DNA of 64,000 nucleotides from Nakamurella flavida (GTDB lineage: Bacteria > Actinomycetota > Actinomycetes > Mycobacteriales > Nakamurellaceae), in contig NZ_JAUSQV010000001.1 of NCBI RefSeq assembly GCF_030811475.1, positions 3,669,001 through 3,733,000 of the forward strand. The letters run 5' to 3'. Positions 1 to 7,852 of the stretch are shown here, piece after piece (position 1 is the stretch's first letter; every line of letters begins with the position of its first letter). The position numbers were made by a program, and so were the translations under genes. Below the pieces are notes generated by a model. The model was not told the origin of the DNA and ran no database searches. It saw nothing but the letters and a program-made list of their open reading frames with translations.

Positions 1-39
1 GAGCAGCTGGTGGCCTATCTGAAGCGCGAGCGCGCATGA
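1..39 (+). CDS. C-terminal end of a DUF4177-like protein (partial)
   Basis: Only the last 12 codons of a gene entering from the left edge are visible; they end in VAYLKRERA and a TGA that overlaps the next ATG (ATGA). Actinobacterial DUF4177 proteins end in a very similar VAYLKR segment and lie directly upstream of the RidA gene in the corresponding mycobacterial locus. The call rests on that short tail plus gene order, so it is an inference. Confidence 0.5.
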   Translation, partial: EQLVAYLKRERA

Positions 40-491
40 GCGTGCAGGCCCGCCTGGACGAACTGGGCATCACGCTGCCCGCGGTCCCGGCCGCGGCCGG
101 CAGCTACCTGCCGTTCGTCCGGACCGGCGACCTGGTCTTCACCGCCGGTCAGCTGCCGTTCGTGGACGGGGCGCTCCCGGCCACCGGGAAGGTCGGCGCC
201 GAGGTGTCCCCGGAGGACGCCCGTACCTATGCCCAGCTCTGCGCGCTCAACCTGCTGGCCGTGATCGACGCGGCCGTCGGGGTGGACCAGGTGGTCCGGG
301 TGGTCAAGGTCGTCGGGTTCGTGGCGTCCGCGGACGGCTTCACCGGTGCCCCCGGCGTCGTCAACGGGGCGTCCGACTTCCTGGTCGAGGTGTTCGGTGA
401 CGCCGGTCGGCATGCCCGGTCCGCGGTGGGGGTGGCCGAACTGCCGCTCGGCTCACCCGTCGAGATCGAGGCCGTCGTCCAGGTGCGCTGA
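36..491 (+). CDS. RidA/YjgF family protein (enamine/imine deaminase)
   Basis: A 151-residue protein of the RidA/YER057c/UK114 family, which hydrolyses reactive 2-aminoacrylate and related enamines made by PLP enzymes. The family C-terminal signature is present: Arg128 in the RSAVGVAELP stretch followed by VEIEAVV, where the Arg binds the substrate carboxylate in active members. The protein is slightly longer than the usual 125-130 residues because of a central insertion, as in the YjgH-like subgroup. The ATG overlaps the previous stop (ATGA), so translation is probably coupled. The 3' end overlaps the convergent MBL gene by 39 bp. It matches Rv3678c by position. Confidence 0.9.
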   Translation: MSVQARLDELGITLPAVPAAAGSYLPFVRTGDLVFTAGQLPFVDGALPATGKVGAEVSPEDARTYAQLCALNLLAVIDAAVGVDQVVRVVKVVGFVASADGFTGAPGVVNGASDFLVEVFGDAGRHARSAVGVAELPLGSPVEIEAVVQVR

Positions 492-1265
492 CGCCTGCCG
501 CACGGTGTCCCGGTGGACCTCGCTCATCCCCGGGAGGGTCAGGCGGGGGTCCACCGGATCGGCCCCGGTCAGCACGGCGGTCAGGTAGTTCCGGTCGGCC
601 GCCCACCGGTCCATCGGTGCGTCGCTCACCGTGCCGTGGCCCGGCACGAGCAGGGCGGCGCGCCGGACGTAGGGGTGCAGCAGGGTGAGCGCGTGCTCGT
701 GGTCGGCGAGTGCGTGCGGCCCCTGATCGGGCAGCGGGAGTTCGACGTCGCTGAGCATGTCGCCGGCCAGCAGGACCCGCGCGTCCGGGAGCCACACCGC
801 GGTGTGTCCCGGGGAGTGGGCCCGGTGGGTGACGAGCCGTAGTTCCGGCCCGTCCCACGGGATGCGGTCGGCATCCAGGGCACGGACGTCCCCGGCCAGC
901 GCGACGAGCTCGGGCGGGAAGTCCGGGCCCAGCGCCACGGCCAGGCCCGGCCGGTCGCGGCGGCTGCGGTCCGCCGCCGCGGGAGACGCCCACCGGGGGG
1001 CCGACCCGAATCGCGGATGCCAGAGCACGTGGTCGTGATGGGCGTGGGTGGCGAACCCGGCCACCACCGTCAGGCGTTCCGCCTCGAGCCGGTCGGCGAT
1101 GTCGGCGAGCTCGTCCGGATCCCACGAGGGGTCCACGAGCACCGCCCGGCCGGCCCAGGCGATCACCGTCGCCGTGGTCCGGTCCCGTCGGGCCGTCCGC
1201 ACCAGCACCCGCAGGTCGGGCCCGGTCACCACCTCGCGCCAGCTCACGGGCGCACGGTAGGCCAT
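453..1265 (-). CDS. Metallo-beta-lactamase fold hydrolase
   Basis: A 270-residue MBL-fold protein. The zinc-binding motif THAHHDH spans residues 73-79 (His74, His76, Asp78, His79), followed by the downstream HSPGHT histidine near residue 152, the AGDML aspartate and a VPGHG histidine, so a complete binuclear metal site can be assigned. Its substrate cannot be deduced; soluble MBL hydrolases of this type act on thioesters, lactones or RNA. It is divergent from the next MBL gene with only 26 bp between start codons and converges on the RidA gene with a 39-bp overlap. Two MBL proteins side by side distinguish this site from M. tuberculosis, which has one (Rv3677c). Confidence 0.85.
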   Translation of the reverse strand: MAYRAPVSWREVVTGPDLRVLVRTARRDRTTATVIAWAGRAVLVDPSWDPDELADIADRLEAERLTVVAGFATHAHHDHVLWHPRFGSAPRWASPAAADRSRRDRPGLAVALGPDFPPELVALAGDVRALDADRIPWDGPELRLVTHRAHSPGHTAVWLPDARVLLAGDMLSDVELPLPDQGPHALADHEHALTLLHPYVRRAALLVPGHGTVSDAPMDRWAADRNYLTAVLTGADPVDPRLTLPGMSEVHRDTVRQASAHLDDGLDLDG

Positions 1266-1291
1266 CCCGAGGCGCTCGCTACGGTGGCCCC

Positions 1292-2077
1292 ATGTCGTCG
1301 CTGCGCGTGCTGGACCCCCAGGTGGCCGTGCTGCTCGCGCCCAATCCGGGGCCGATGACCCTGGACGGCACCAACTCCTACCGGTTGGCCGCTCCGGGGA
1401 CCGCGGCGGCGGTGGTGGTGGATCCCGGGCCGGACGACACCGATCACCTGCGGACGCTGGCCGCCGCCGGCCCGGTGGAACTCGTCCTCATCACCCATCG
1501 CCATGCCGACCACACGGCCGGCGCCGCGGCGTTCGCCGCGATGACCGGCGCTCCGGTCCGGGCCGTCGACCCGGTGCACTGCCTCGGTGCGTCCCCGCTG
1601 ACGGCCGACGAGCGGATCGACGCCGCCGGTCTGACCATCACGGTGCTGGCCACCCCGGGTCACACCGCCGACTCGGCCTGCTTCCGGCTCCCCGGCCCCG
1701 GCTCCGGCTCGGTGCTGACGGGGGACACGATCCTGGGTCGCGGCACCACCGTCCTCGCGCCGCCGGACGGCTCGCTGGCGGACTACCTGCGCACGCTGGA
1801 CCTGCTCGCGGGTCTCGGTGCCGCCCGGGTGCTGCCGGCCCACGGCCCCGAGCTGCCCGATCTCGCCGCGGTGTGCCGGGCCTACCGCCGGCACCGGGAG
1901 GAGCGGCTGGCCCAGGTGCGCGATGCGGTGACGGCGGCGTCGCTGGACCCCGGGGACCCGGCGGCGGTGGGCGTGGTGACCGACCGGGTCTACGGGGAGG
2001 TGGATCCGTCGGTGCGCGGCGCCGCCGAGTCGTCGGTCGCCGCGCAGCTGCGGTACCTGGCCGGTGGGGGACGGTGA
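1292..2077 (+). CDS. Metallo-beta-lactamase fold hydrolase (Rv3677c-like)
   Basis: A 261-residue MBL-fold protein resembling LACTB2-type hydrolases: an N-terminal NPGPMTLDGTNSY strand, the metal motif THRHADHT, the ATPGHTADS histidine, a LTGDTILG aspartate and a C-terminal LPAHG histidine. LACTB2-like members include ribonucleases and thioester hydrolases; the substrate here is unknown. A TACGGT box lies exactly 6 nt before the ATG, so the mRNA is probably leaderless. Its stop overlaps the GTG of the methyltransferase gene (GTGA), indicating a two-gene operon. By position and sequence style it is the Rv3677c equivalent. Confidence 0.87.
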   Translation: MSSLRVLDPQVAVLLAPNPGPMTLDGTNSYRLAAPGTAAAVVVDPGPDDTDHLRTLAAAGPVELVLITHRHADHTAGAAAFAAMTGAPVRAVDPVHCLGASPLTADERIDAAGLTITVLATPGHTADSACFRLPGPGSGSVLTGDTILGRGTTVLAPPDGSLADYLRTLDLLAGLGAARVLPAHGPELPDLAAVCRAYRRHREERLAQVRDAVTAASLDPGDPAAVGVVTDRVYGEVDPSVRGAAESSVAAQLRYLAGGGR

Positions 2078-2928
2078 GTCCGTCGCCCGGCGGTCTGGAC
2101 GGCGTGCTTCCGCTCCTCGTCTGCCCCCACTGTCGGCTCGAGCTGAGCCGGCCGGAACCCGCTGTGCTGGCGTGTGTCTCGGGGCACCGGTTCGACGTCG
2201 CACGCCAGGGCTACGTCGCGCTGCTCGGCCCGGGGGCCCGGACCGACACCGGTGATTCGGCCGACATGGTCGCGGCGCGGGTCGACCTCCTGGGCAGCGG
2301 GGCGTACGCCCCGATCGTCGACGCCGTCGTGCAGGCCGTCCGCGGGTCGACCGGGGACGGGGGTGCCGTGGTCGAGCTGGGTGCCGGGACCGGGTACTAC
2401 CTGGGCGCGTGCGTCGGGGCCGTCCCCGGTTCGACCGGGCTGGCGATCGACTCGTCCCGCTACGCCTCGCGCCGTGCGGCCGCCGTCCATCGCCGGGTCG
2501 GCGCGGTGCTGGCCGACGCGTGGTCGGCCCTGCCGGTGCGGGACTCCTGTGCCGACGTCGTGCTCAGTGTCTTCGCACCGCGGACCCCGTCGGAGATCCA
2601 CCGCATCCTGACCCCGGGCGGCCGGCTGGTCTGCGTGACGCCGCGGCCGGGTCACCTGGCCGAGCTCCGGGACGTCGTCCCGCTGCTCGCCGTGGACGCG
2701 GGCAAACAGGACGCGCTCGTCGGGGCGTTCGCCGGCCTGCTCGAACCGGTCGGATCCACGCAGGTGGAGTACCGGATGGAGCTGACCGGCCCGCAGGTCG
2801 GTGCGTTGATCCGGATGGGCCCGACCGCGCGCCATCTCGACGTCGCAACGGTGGCCGCGACCTCCCGCGCAGCCCGTGCGGTGACGGTGTCCGTCACCTG
2901 CACGGTGCTGCAGCGTCCGACCCGATAG
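2074..2928 (+). CDS. Putative rRNA guanine-N1 methyltransferase (RlmA/TlrB-like)
   Basis: A 284-residue SAM-dependent methyltransferase. An N-terminal zinc ribbon (Cys17, Cys20, Cys34, His38) is followed by the SAM-binding motif VVELGAGTGYY at 99-109, the arrangement of the RlmA/TlrB family that methylates G745/G748 of 23S rRNA; some members give macrolide resistance. The acidic loop and post-motifs (DVVLSVFAPR, LTPGGRLVCVTP) fit. The GTG start overlaps the preceding stop, indicating coupled translation. It ends 3 bp before the convergent crp stop, so the two transcripts must read into each other. The precise rRNA target is inferred from the family. Confidence 0.8.
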   Translation: MSPSPGGLDGVLPLLVCPHCRLELSRPEPAVLACVSGHRFDVARQGYVALLGPGARTDTGDSADMVAARVDLLGSGAYAPIVDAVVQAVRGSTGDGGAVVELGAGTGYYLGACVGAVPGSTGLAIDSSRYASRRAAAVHRRVGAVLADAWSALPVRDSCADVVLSVFAPRTPSEIHRILTPGGRLVCVTPRPGHLAELRDVVPLLAVDAGKQDALVGAFAGLLEPVGSTQVEYRMELTGPQVGALIRMGPTARHLDVATVAATSRAARAVTVSVTCTVLQRPTR

Positions 2929-2931
2929 TCC

Positions 2932-3606
2932 TCAGCGAGCCCGGCGGGACAGCCGGTCGGCGTCGAGCAGGACCACCGACTTGCCCTCCAGGCGCAGCCA
3001 ACCGCGGTGGCCGAAGTCGGCCAGGGCCTTGTTGACCGTCTCCCGCGAGGCCCCGACCAGCTGGGCCAGTTCCTCCTGGGTGAGGTCGTGGGTGACCCGC
3101 AGGTGCCCACCCTCCTGCTGGCCGAACTGACGGGCCAACTGCAACAGGGCCTTGGCGACCCGGCCGGGGACGTCGGTGAAGATCAGGTCGGCCAGGGAGT
3201 TGTTGGTCCGCCGCAGGCGACGGGCCAGCACGCGGAGCAGCTGCTCGGCGATCTCCGGGCGCTTGTTGATCCACTCCTTGAGCGCGCCACGGTCCATCGT
3301 GGCCAGGCGCACGTCGGTCACCGCCGTCGCCGAGGACGTCCGGGGCCCCGGGTCGAAGACCGAGAGCTCGCCGAACATGTCCGACGGGCCCATCACGGCC
3401 AGCAGGTTCTCCCGGCCGTCGGGCGAGTGCCGGCCCAGCTTGATCTTCCCGGAGAGGATCACGTAGAGCCGGTCACCCAGCTCGCCCTCGGCGAAGATGG
3501 AGCTGCCACGCGGGTACTCCACCGTCTCCAGTTGGGTCCCCAGAGCCATGGCGGCGTCGGGGTCGACTCCTTGGAAGATGCCGGCCCTGGCGAGGGTTTC
3601 CTCCAC
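2932..3606 (-). CDS. crp: Crp/Fnr-family cAMP-responsive global regulator
   Basis: A 224-residue Crp protein very close to M. tuberculosis Rv3676. Residues 10-120 form the cyclic-nucleotide domain, with the phosphate-binding cassette [16 protein letters not shown] (Glu80, Arg89, Thr90, Ser91); after the dimer helix comes a helix-turn-helix near 175-196 containing [15 protein letters not shown] chose the GTG at 3606 because it is preceded by AGGAGG with 4-nt spacing and gives the family N terminus ([10 protein letters not shown]); an ATG seven codons upstream has no ribosome site. A possible Crp site lies in its own 5' region. In mycobacteria and corynebacteria (GlxR) this protein controls carbon metabolism and respiration genes. 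Confidence 0.95.
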   Translation of the reverse strand: MEETLARAGIFQGVDPDAAMALGTQLETVEYPRGSSIFAEGELGDRLYVILSGKIKLGRHSPDGRENLLAVMGPSDMFGELSVFDPGPRTSSATAVTDVRLATMDRGALKEWINKRPEIAEQLLRVLARRLRRTNNSLADLIFTDVPGRVAKALLQLARQFGQQEGGHLRVTHDLTQEELAQLVGASRETVNKALADFGHRGWLRLEGKSVVLLDADRLSRRAR

Positions 3607-3643
3607 CTGTCCTCCTGGCGAACGCATGCAGCGGCGAATGTCG

Positions 3644-3659
3644 AGTGTCGCCCGTCACA
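3644..3659. promoter_or_regulatory. Candidate Crp operator in the crp 5' region
   Basis: The 16-mer AGTGTCGCCCGTCACA keeps the GTG-N8-CAC core of Crp/GlxR sites, with one perfect TGTGA half-site on the crp strand. It lies 38-53 nt upstream of the crp GTG and downstream of a TAGACT box (3675-3680 on the minus strand) that could serve as its -10, a position that would favour autorepression. Only one half-site is perfect. Confidence 0.35.
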
Positions 3660-3758
3660 AGGCGACGATGGGTCAGTCTAGGGGCCTGCGGGCGGACCGG
3701 CGGCGCGGGGCGCCACCCGGCGTCGGCCGGCGGTTCGGCGAACCGGACGACCGGGCGG

Positions 3759-4016
3759 TCAGCCGCGCGAGCGGCGGCGTGCGCGGGGGCGCCGACGGCG
3801 CCGGAAGGTGTCCAGTGCGCGGGACCAGCCGTACCGGATGAAGGTGTTCACCTCGTCCGGTCGCGCCTGGTCCAGGAACTCCTCGACCTCGCCCTCGCTG
3901 ACCGTGGGGCTGCGCAGCCGGTTCTCCACCCGTTCCATGAGGATGGCGAAGACCATCAGCAGCAGCGGGATGAGGAGCACCAGGAAGACCGTCATGACCC
4001 GCACAGTGTCCCGCAC
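3759..4016 (-). CDS. Small single-pass membrane protein between crp and nth
   Basis: An 85-residue protein: one hydrophobic helix at about residues 8-26 ([18 protein letters not shown]), an acidic, helical middle and an Arg-rich tail ([14 protein letters not shown]). M. tuberculosis has a membrane protein of unknown function (Rv3675) in the same slot between crp and nth, although I cannot show homology. The start is uncertain: GTG at 4016 or the ATG at 3995 just before the membrane helix. No function can be assigned; the basic C terminus would face the cytoplasm if the N terminus is outside. Confidence 0.65.
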   Translation of the reverse strand: MRDTVRVMTVFLVLLIPLLLMVFAILMERVENRLRSPTVSEGEVEEFLDQARPDEVNTFIRYGWSRALDTFRRRRRPRARRRSRG

Positions 4017-4084
4017 CGGGCGGACCGTGTCGACGCAGGCGCGCGGGGCCCGGGGGTGTCGGGGGGCTGTGCGAGGGTGGTGCG

Positions 4085-4837
4085 GTGGTCATCGCCTCAC
4101 GCATCCCGAGCACGCCCCTGGCGCGTACCCGCCGGGCCCACAGGATCGACGCGCAGCTGACGGTCGCCTTTCCCGATGCGCACTGCGAGCTGGACTTCAC
4201 CACGCCGCTCGAGCTGGCCGTGGCCACCGTGCTGTCCGCGCAGTGCACCGATGTGCGGGTCAACCTGACCACCCCGGCGTTGTTCGCGCGATACCGCACG
4301 GCGGCGGACTACGCCGGCGCGCAGCGGGCCGAGCTCGAGGAGATGATCCGGCCGACGGGGTTCTTCCGGAACAAGGCATCCTCGCTCATCGGGCTCGGGC
4401 AGGCCCTGGTGGAGCGGTTCGACGGGGTGGTCCCCGGCACCCTGGGCGAGCTCGTCACCCTGCCCGGCATCGGTCGCAAGACCGCGAACGTCGTGCTGGG
4501 CAACGCCTTCGGTGTCCCCGGGATCACGGTGGACACCCACTTCCAGCGCCTCACCCAGCGGTGGGGGCTGACCGAGCAGACCGATCCGGTGAAGATCGAG
4601 CACGAGATCGGGGCCCTGCTGCGGCCGGCCACGTGGACGATGTTCTCCCACCGGGTCATCTTCCACGGGCGGCGGGTGTGCACCGCCCGCAAGCCGGCCT
4701 GCGGAGCCTGCGTCCTGGCGTCCACCTGCCCGTCGTACGGCACCGGGCCCACGGATCCGGTCGCTGCCGCTGCCCTGATCACCGGGTCGGAACGCGAGCA
4801 CCTGCTGGGCCTGGTCGAGCCCGGGGACCACGGATGA
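4085..4837 (+). CDS. nth: Endonuclease III (DNA glycosylase/AP lyase)
   Basis: A 250-residue bifunctional DNA glycosylase/AP lyase for oxidised pyrimidines in base excision repair. The helix-hairpin-helix motif [13 protein letters not shown] contains the catalytic Lys132; the catalytic Asp150 is in VDTH; and a C-terminal 4Fe-4S cluster is formed by Cys199, Cys206, Cys209 and Cys215 (C-X6-C-X2-C-X5-C). The start is GTG, preceded by a GAGGGT box at 6 nt rather than a Shine-Dalgarno site, so a leaderless mRNA is possible. The stop overlaps the Nudix ATG. Matches Rv3674c by sequence and position. Confidence 0.95.
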   Translation: MVIASRIPSTPLARTRRAHRIDAQLTVAFPDAHCELDFTTPLELAVATVLSAQCTDVRVNLTTPALFARYRTAADYAGAQRAELEEMIRPTGFFRNKASSLIGLGQALVERFDGVVPGTLGELVTLPGIGRKTANVVLGNAFGVPGITVDTHFQRLTQRWGLTEQTDPVKIEHEIGALLRPATWTMFSHRVIFHGRRVCTARKPACGACVLASTCPSYGTGPTDPVAAAALITGSEREHLLGLVEPGDHG

Positions 4838-5574
4838 CCGTTCCCGCCGGGGTCGGTGACGGGGCCGGTCGGGACGGCGATCCGACGACCGGCCGGCTGC
4901 TGGTCGACCCCACCGCGCTGCCCGGCTGGCTCCGGCCGCTGGCGCAGCGGGTGGACGGCGCTGGGCTGCCACCGCTGCCCCGGGCGATGGCCCAGCGCGC
5001 GCCCGCCGACGCGCGCCGGGGTGCGGTGCTGATGCTGCTGGGCGAGGGGCCGGCCGGGCCCGATCTGCTGTTGACCGTCCGGGCCGACACGCTGCGGGCC
5101 CATCCCGGGCAGCCCGCCTTCCCCGGCGGCGGCGCCGATCCCGGGGAGGACGCGGTGGCCACCGCCCTGCGGGAGGGGGCCGAGGAGACCGGCCTGCACC
5201 CCGAGGGGGTGACCCCGGTGGCACTGTTCCCCGAGGTGTACGTGGTGCCGTCCCGTTACCGGGTACGGCCGGTGCTGGCGTACTGGCACACCCCGGGCGA
5301 GGTCGGACCGGTGGACCCCGCGGAGACGGCGCAGGTGGCCCGGGTCCCGATCGCCGATCTGGCCGATCCCGATCGGCGCGGTCAGGTCGCCCTGCGCGAC
5401 GGCTTCGTCTCGCCGGCCTTCGACGTCGCCGGCACGATCGTGTGGGGGTTCACCGGCGCGCTGGTCGATCTGCTGGTGCGGGCCGGCGGTTGGGAGCGGC
5501 CCTGGGACCCCGATCGTCGGCTGCATCCCCCCGGTCTCGTCCATCCGCCCGGTCCGGTGTCCACCGCCGGATGA
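4834..5574 (+). CDS. Nudix hydrolase, CoA pyrophosphatase type
   Basis: A 246-residue Nudix protein. The Nudix box at 98-121 reads [22 protein letters not shown], with the full set of metal-binding glutamates; the [21 protein letters not shown] segment before it is typical of CoA pyrophosphatases (Nudt7/YeaB group), which cleave CoA to phosphopantetheine and 3',5'-ADP. About 60 residues precede the catalytic domain. Start and stop both overlap neighbours by ATGA, placing it in a tightly coupled nth-nudix-smORF-marP operon. It matches Rv3672c by position; substrate specificity is inferred. Confidence 0.87.
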   Translation: MTVPAGVGDGAGRDGDPTTGRLLVDPTALPGWLRPLAQRVDGAGLPPLPRAMAQRAPADARRGAVLMLLGEGPAGPDLLLTVRADTLRAHPGQPAFPGGGADPGEDAVATALREGAEETGLHPEGVTPVALFPEVYVVPSRYRVRPVLAYWHTPGEVGPVDPAETAQVARVPIADLADPDRRGQVALRDGFVSPAFDVAGTIVWGFTGALVDLLVRAGGWERPWDPDRRLHPPGLVHPPGPVSTAG

Positions 5575-5666
5575 ACCTCGACCGGGTGACGGGCGTCTGG
5601 TTCGGCATGGACGACCTCCGCATCACCGTCCCTCGCCGGCGTGACCCGGCCCGGGCCGCCGCATGA
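5571..5666 (+). CDS. 31-codon ORF coupled by ATGA at both ends
   Basis: A 31-residue ORF starting [11 protein letters not shown] and ending DPARAAA. Its ATG overlaps the Nudix stop (ATGA at 5571-5574) and its TGA overlaps the marP ATG (ATGA at 5663-5666). It fills the whole gap between these genes, so a ribosome leaving the Nudix gene can re-initiate here and then at marP. There is no membrane segment, Cys motif or known domain. It may make a real micropeptide or serve only to carry ribosomes to marP; which applies cannot be decided from the sequence. Confidence 0.5.
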   Translation: MNLDRVTGVWFGMDDLRITVPRRRDPARAAA

Positions 5667-6847
5667 ACGTCGTCGACGTCGTCGTCGTGGCGATGCTGCT
5701 CCTGGCGGCCGTCTCCGGGTTCCGGCAGGGCCTGATCACCGCGATGCTCACCCTGCTCGGCGCGGTCGGCGGCGCGGTCCTGGCCATCCGCCTGTCGCCG
5801 ATGCTGATGACCAGGGTGGACGACTCGGCCGCCAAGGTCGCGATCGGCGTGGCCTGCGTCGTCGTCGGGGTGGGGGCCGGGGAGCTGATCGGGTCGGCCG
5901 TCGGCCGCCGGATCGCCCGACGCATCACCTGGCGGCCGGCCAAGGCGGTGGAACGCACCCTCGGGCTGCTCGTGCACACCGCCGCCGTGCTGGTGGTCAT
6001 CTGGATGGTCGCCGTGCCCCTGGCCTCGGTGCCGTACCCCGCCGTCTCCTCGGCGATCCGTTCCTCCGAGGTCCTCGGCCGGGTCGACACGGTGATGCCC
6101 GCCCCGGTCCGCGACCTGTCCGACGGGCTCCGGACGGTGTTCGACGACTCCGGCTTCCCGGCCATCCTGGACCCGCTGGCGCCCACCCCGGACGTCACGG
6201 TGCCGGAGCCGGATCCCGCCCTGGCGGGTGACCCGGCGCTGCAGGCGGTCCAGGGTTCGGTCCTGAAGATCCGGGCCCAGTCCGATTCCTGTTCCCGCAC
6301 CATGTCCGGCACCGGCTTCGTGATCGGTCCGGAGCGACTGCTCACCAATGCCCACGTGGTCGCGGGTTCGTTCCGGGCGGTGGTGGAGACCGGAGCCGGC
6401 ACCGTCGACGCGAGCGTGGTGGTCTACGACCCCGAGCGTGACCTGGCCGTGCTGGCCGTGCCCGGACTGACGGCTCCGGCCCTGACCTTCGCCGACACGC
6501 CGGCGGGCAGCGGTGATGACGCCGTGGTCGCCGGCTACCCCCTCGGTGGCCCGTACACGCTCGGCGCCGCCCGGATCAGCTCCGAGTTCACGCTGCGCGG
6601 GCCGGACATCTATGCCGCGGACACCGTCCAGCGGGAGGTCTACACGGTGCGTGGGTCGGTGCGGCCCGGGAACTCCGGTGGACCGCTGCTCGACCCGGAC
6701 GGCACCGTGCTCGGCGTGGTGTTCGGCGCATCGGTGGCCGAACCCGAGGTCGGGTTCGCGCTGACCGCGGCGGAGGTGGCGCCGGTGGTGGCCGCCGGAC
6801 TGGTGGACGACACCGCCGCGGGGACCGGGGCCTGCACCGCCGCCTGA
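5663..6847 (+). CDS. marP: Membrane serine protease MarP (CvpA/trypsin fusion)
   Basis: A 394-residue protein: residues 1-130 form a four-helix CvpA-like membrane domain, followed by a periplasmic chymotrypsin-fold protease. The catalytic triad is His231 (TNAHVV), Asp260 (ERDLAVL) and Ser338 (PGNSGGPL). Cys residues in DSCSRTM and near the C terminus (GACTAA) fit the disulfide that controls M. tuberculosis MarP (Rv3671c), a protease needed for survival in acid through RipA processing. The ATG overlaps the upstream small ORF stop. The last 208 bp are antisense to the 3' end of the convergent EphE-like gene. Confidence 0.93.
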   Translation: MNVVDVVVVAMLLLAAVSGFRQGLITAMLTLLGAVGGAVLAIRLSPMLMTRVDDSAAKVAIGVACVVVGVGAGELIGSAVGRRIARRITWRPAKAVERTLGLLVHTAAVLVVIWMVAVPLASVPYPAVSSAIRSSEVLGRVDTVMPAPVRDLSDGLRTVFDDSGFPAILDPLAPTPDVTVPEPDPALAGDPALQAVQGSVLKIRAQSDSCSRTMSGTGFVIGPERLLTNAHVVAGSFRAVVETGAGTVDASVVVYDPERDLAVLAVPGLTAPALTFADTPAGSGDDAVVAGYPLGGPYTLGAARISSEFTLRGPDIYAADTVQREVYTVRGSVRPGNSGGPLLDPDGTVLGVVFGASVAEPEVGFALTAAEVAPVVAAGLVDDTAAGTGACTAA

Positions 6848-7827
6848 GGCGGCCGGGCCCGGCGGGTGCCGATCTCGTGCCGGCCCCGGTCGGTGTCCGC
6901 CGCGACCTGGGCGATCAGCTCGGTGAGGAGATCGGGTGCCTCCTCGGCCGGGAAGTGACCCACGGCCGGGACACGGGTCATCCGGTACGGCCCGAGACAC
7001 CACTGACGGGCCTCGACGAGCGCGGACGCGGGGACGAACCGGTCACCGTCCCCGGTCACGTGCAGCACGGGCACGCGGATCGGTGTGGTGAGCGCCTCGC
7101 GGTGACGGAATCCGTCCGCACGCACCGGAGAGCGGGCGACCCACCGAAGGTGCTCGACCGCGCCGCGGGCGGCGCCCGGGATCTGGATCGCCCGTCTCAT
7201 CCGTGCCGCGGTCTCGGTGAAATCGGCCGAGGCCCGCCAGGCCGGTCCGGCCTGCGACCGCATCAGGCGTTCCACCAGCGCGCCGTGACCGGCCTGCAGG
7301 TGGCGCTCGGGCCAGACCGGGAGCGCCGACCAGGACAGCAGCCGCCGGTAGCGATCGGTGGCCAGCGGCCAGGCGACCCGCGCCACGCTGGCCGGGTGCG
7401 GCGCGGAGATGGCCACCACCGCCCGGACCTGGGCCGAGCTGAGCACGGCGGTGTCGAATGCGGTGACGCCACCCTGACCCTGTCCGACGATGACGGCGTC
7501 CCGTTCACCCAGCGCACGGACCAGACCGGCCAGGTCGGCGGCGAGATTGCGGGCGTCGTACCCGCGGGGGGTCTTGTCGGTGTCCCCGTACCCACGGAGG
7601 TCGACCGCGACGGCGCGGAACCCCCGCTCGGCCAGGCCGGCGAGCTGGTGCCGCCAGGACCACCAGTACTGGGCGAAACCGTGCACGAGCAGCACCAGGG
7701 GGCCGGAACCGGCCTCGGCGAGGTGGAACCGGATGCCGTTGGCGCTCACGTCCCGGTGGGTCCACGGGCCGGCCTCGCGGACGGAGGAGGGCGGCACCGG
7801 CGTCATCGCGCGTCCGGCGTGAGCCAC
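6640..7827 (-). CDS. EphE-like alpha/beta hydrolase lacking the nucleophile
   Basis: A 395-residue alpha/beta hydrolase at the position of M. tuberculosis ephE (Rv3670). The HGFAQYWWSW oxyanion region, acidic residue region GDGDRF (Asp260/262) and catalytic His291 (AVGHFP) are present, but the nucleophile elbow at 115-119 reads G-Q-G-Q-G, placing Gly117 where epoxide hydrolases have Asp. Classical hydrolysis by this site is therefore unlikely. The fold ends near residue 312; about 80 further residues rich in Ala, Thr, Ser and Pro follow, of which 327-395 lie antisense to marP because no in-frame stop occurs sooner. The GTG start is uncertain; Met8 (ATG at 7806) is an alternative. Confidence 0.75.
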   Translation of the reverse strand: MAHAGRAMTPVPPSSVREAGPWTHRDVSANGIRFHLAEAGSGPLVLLVHGFAQYWWSWRHQLAGLAERGFRAVAVDLRGYGDTDKTPRGYDARNLAADLAGLVRALGERDAVIVGQGQGGVTAFDTAVLSSAQVRAVVAISAPHPASVARVAWPLATDRYRRLLSWSALPVWPERHLQAGHGALVERLMRSQAGPAWRASADFTETAARMRRAIQIPGAARGAVEHLRWVARSPVRADGFRHREALTTPIRVPVLHVTGDGDRFVPASALVEARQWCLGPYRMTRVPAVGHFPAEEAPDLLTELIAQVAADTDRGRHEIGTRRARPPQAAVQAPVPAAVSSTSPAATTGATSAAVSANPTSGSATDAPNTTPSTVPSGSSSGPPEFPGRTDPRTV

Positions 7828-7852
7828 ATCGGGGGGCCGGTCGGTACCCGGG

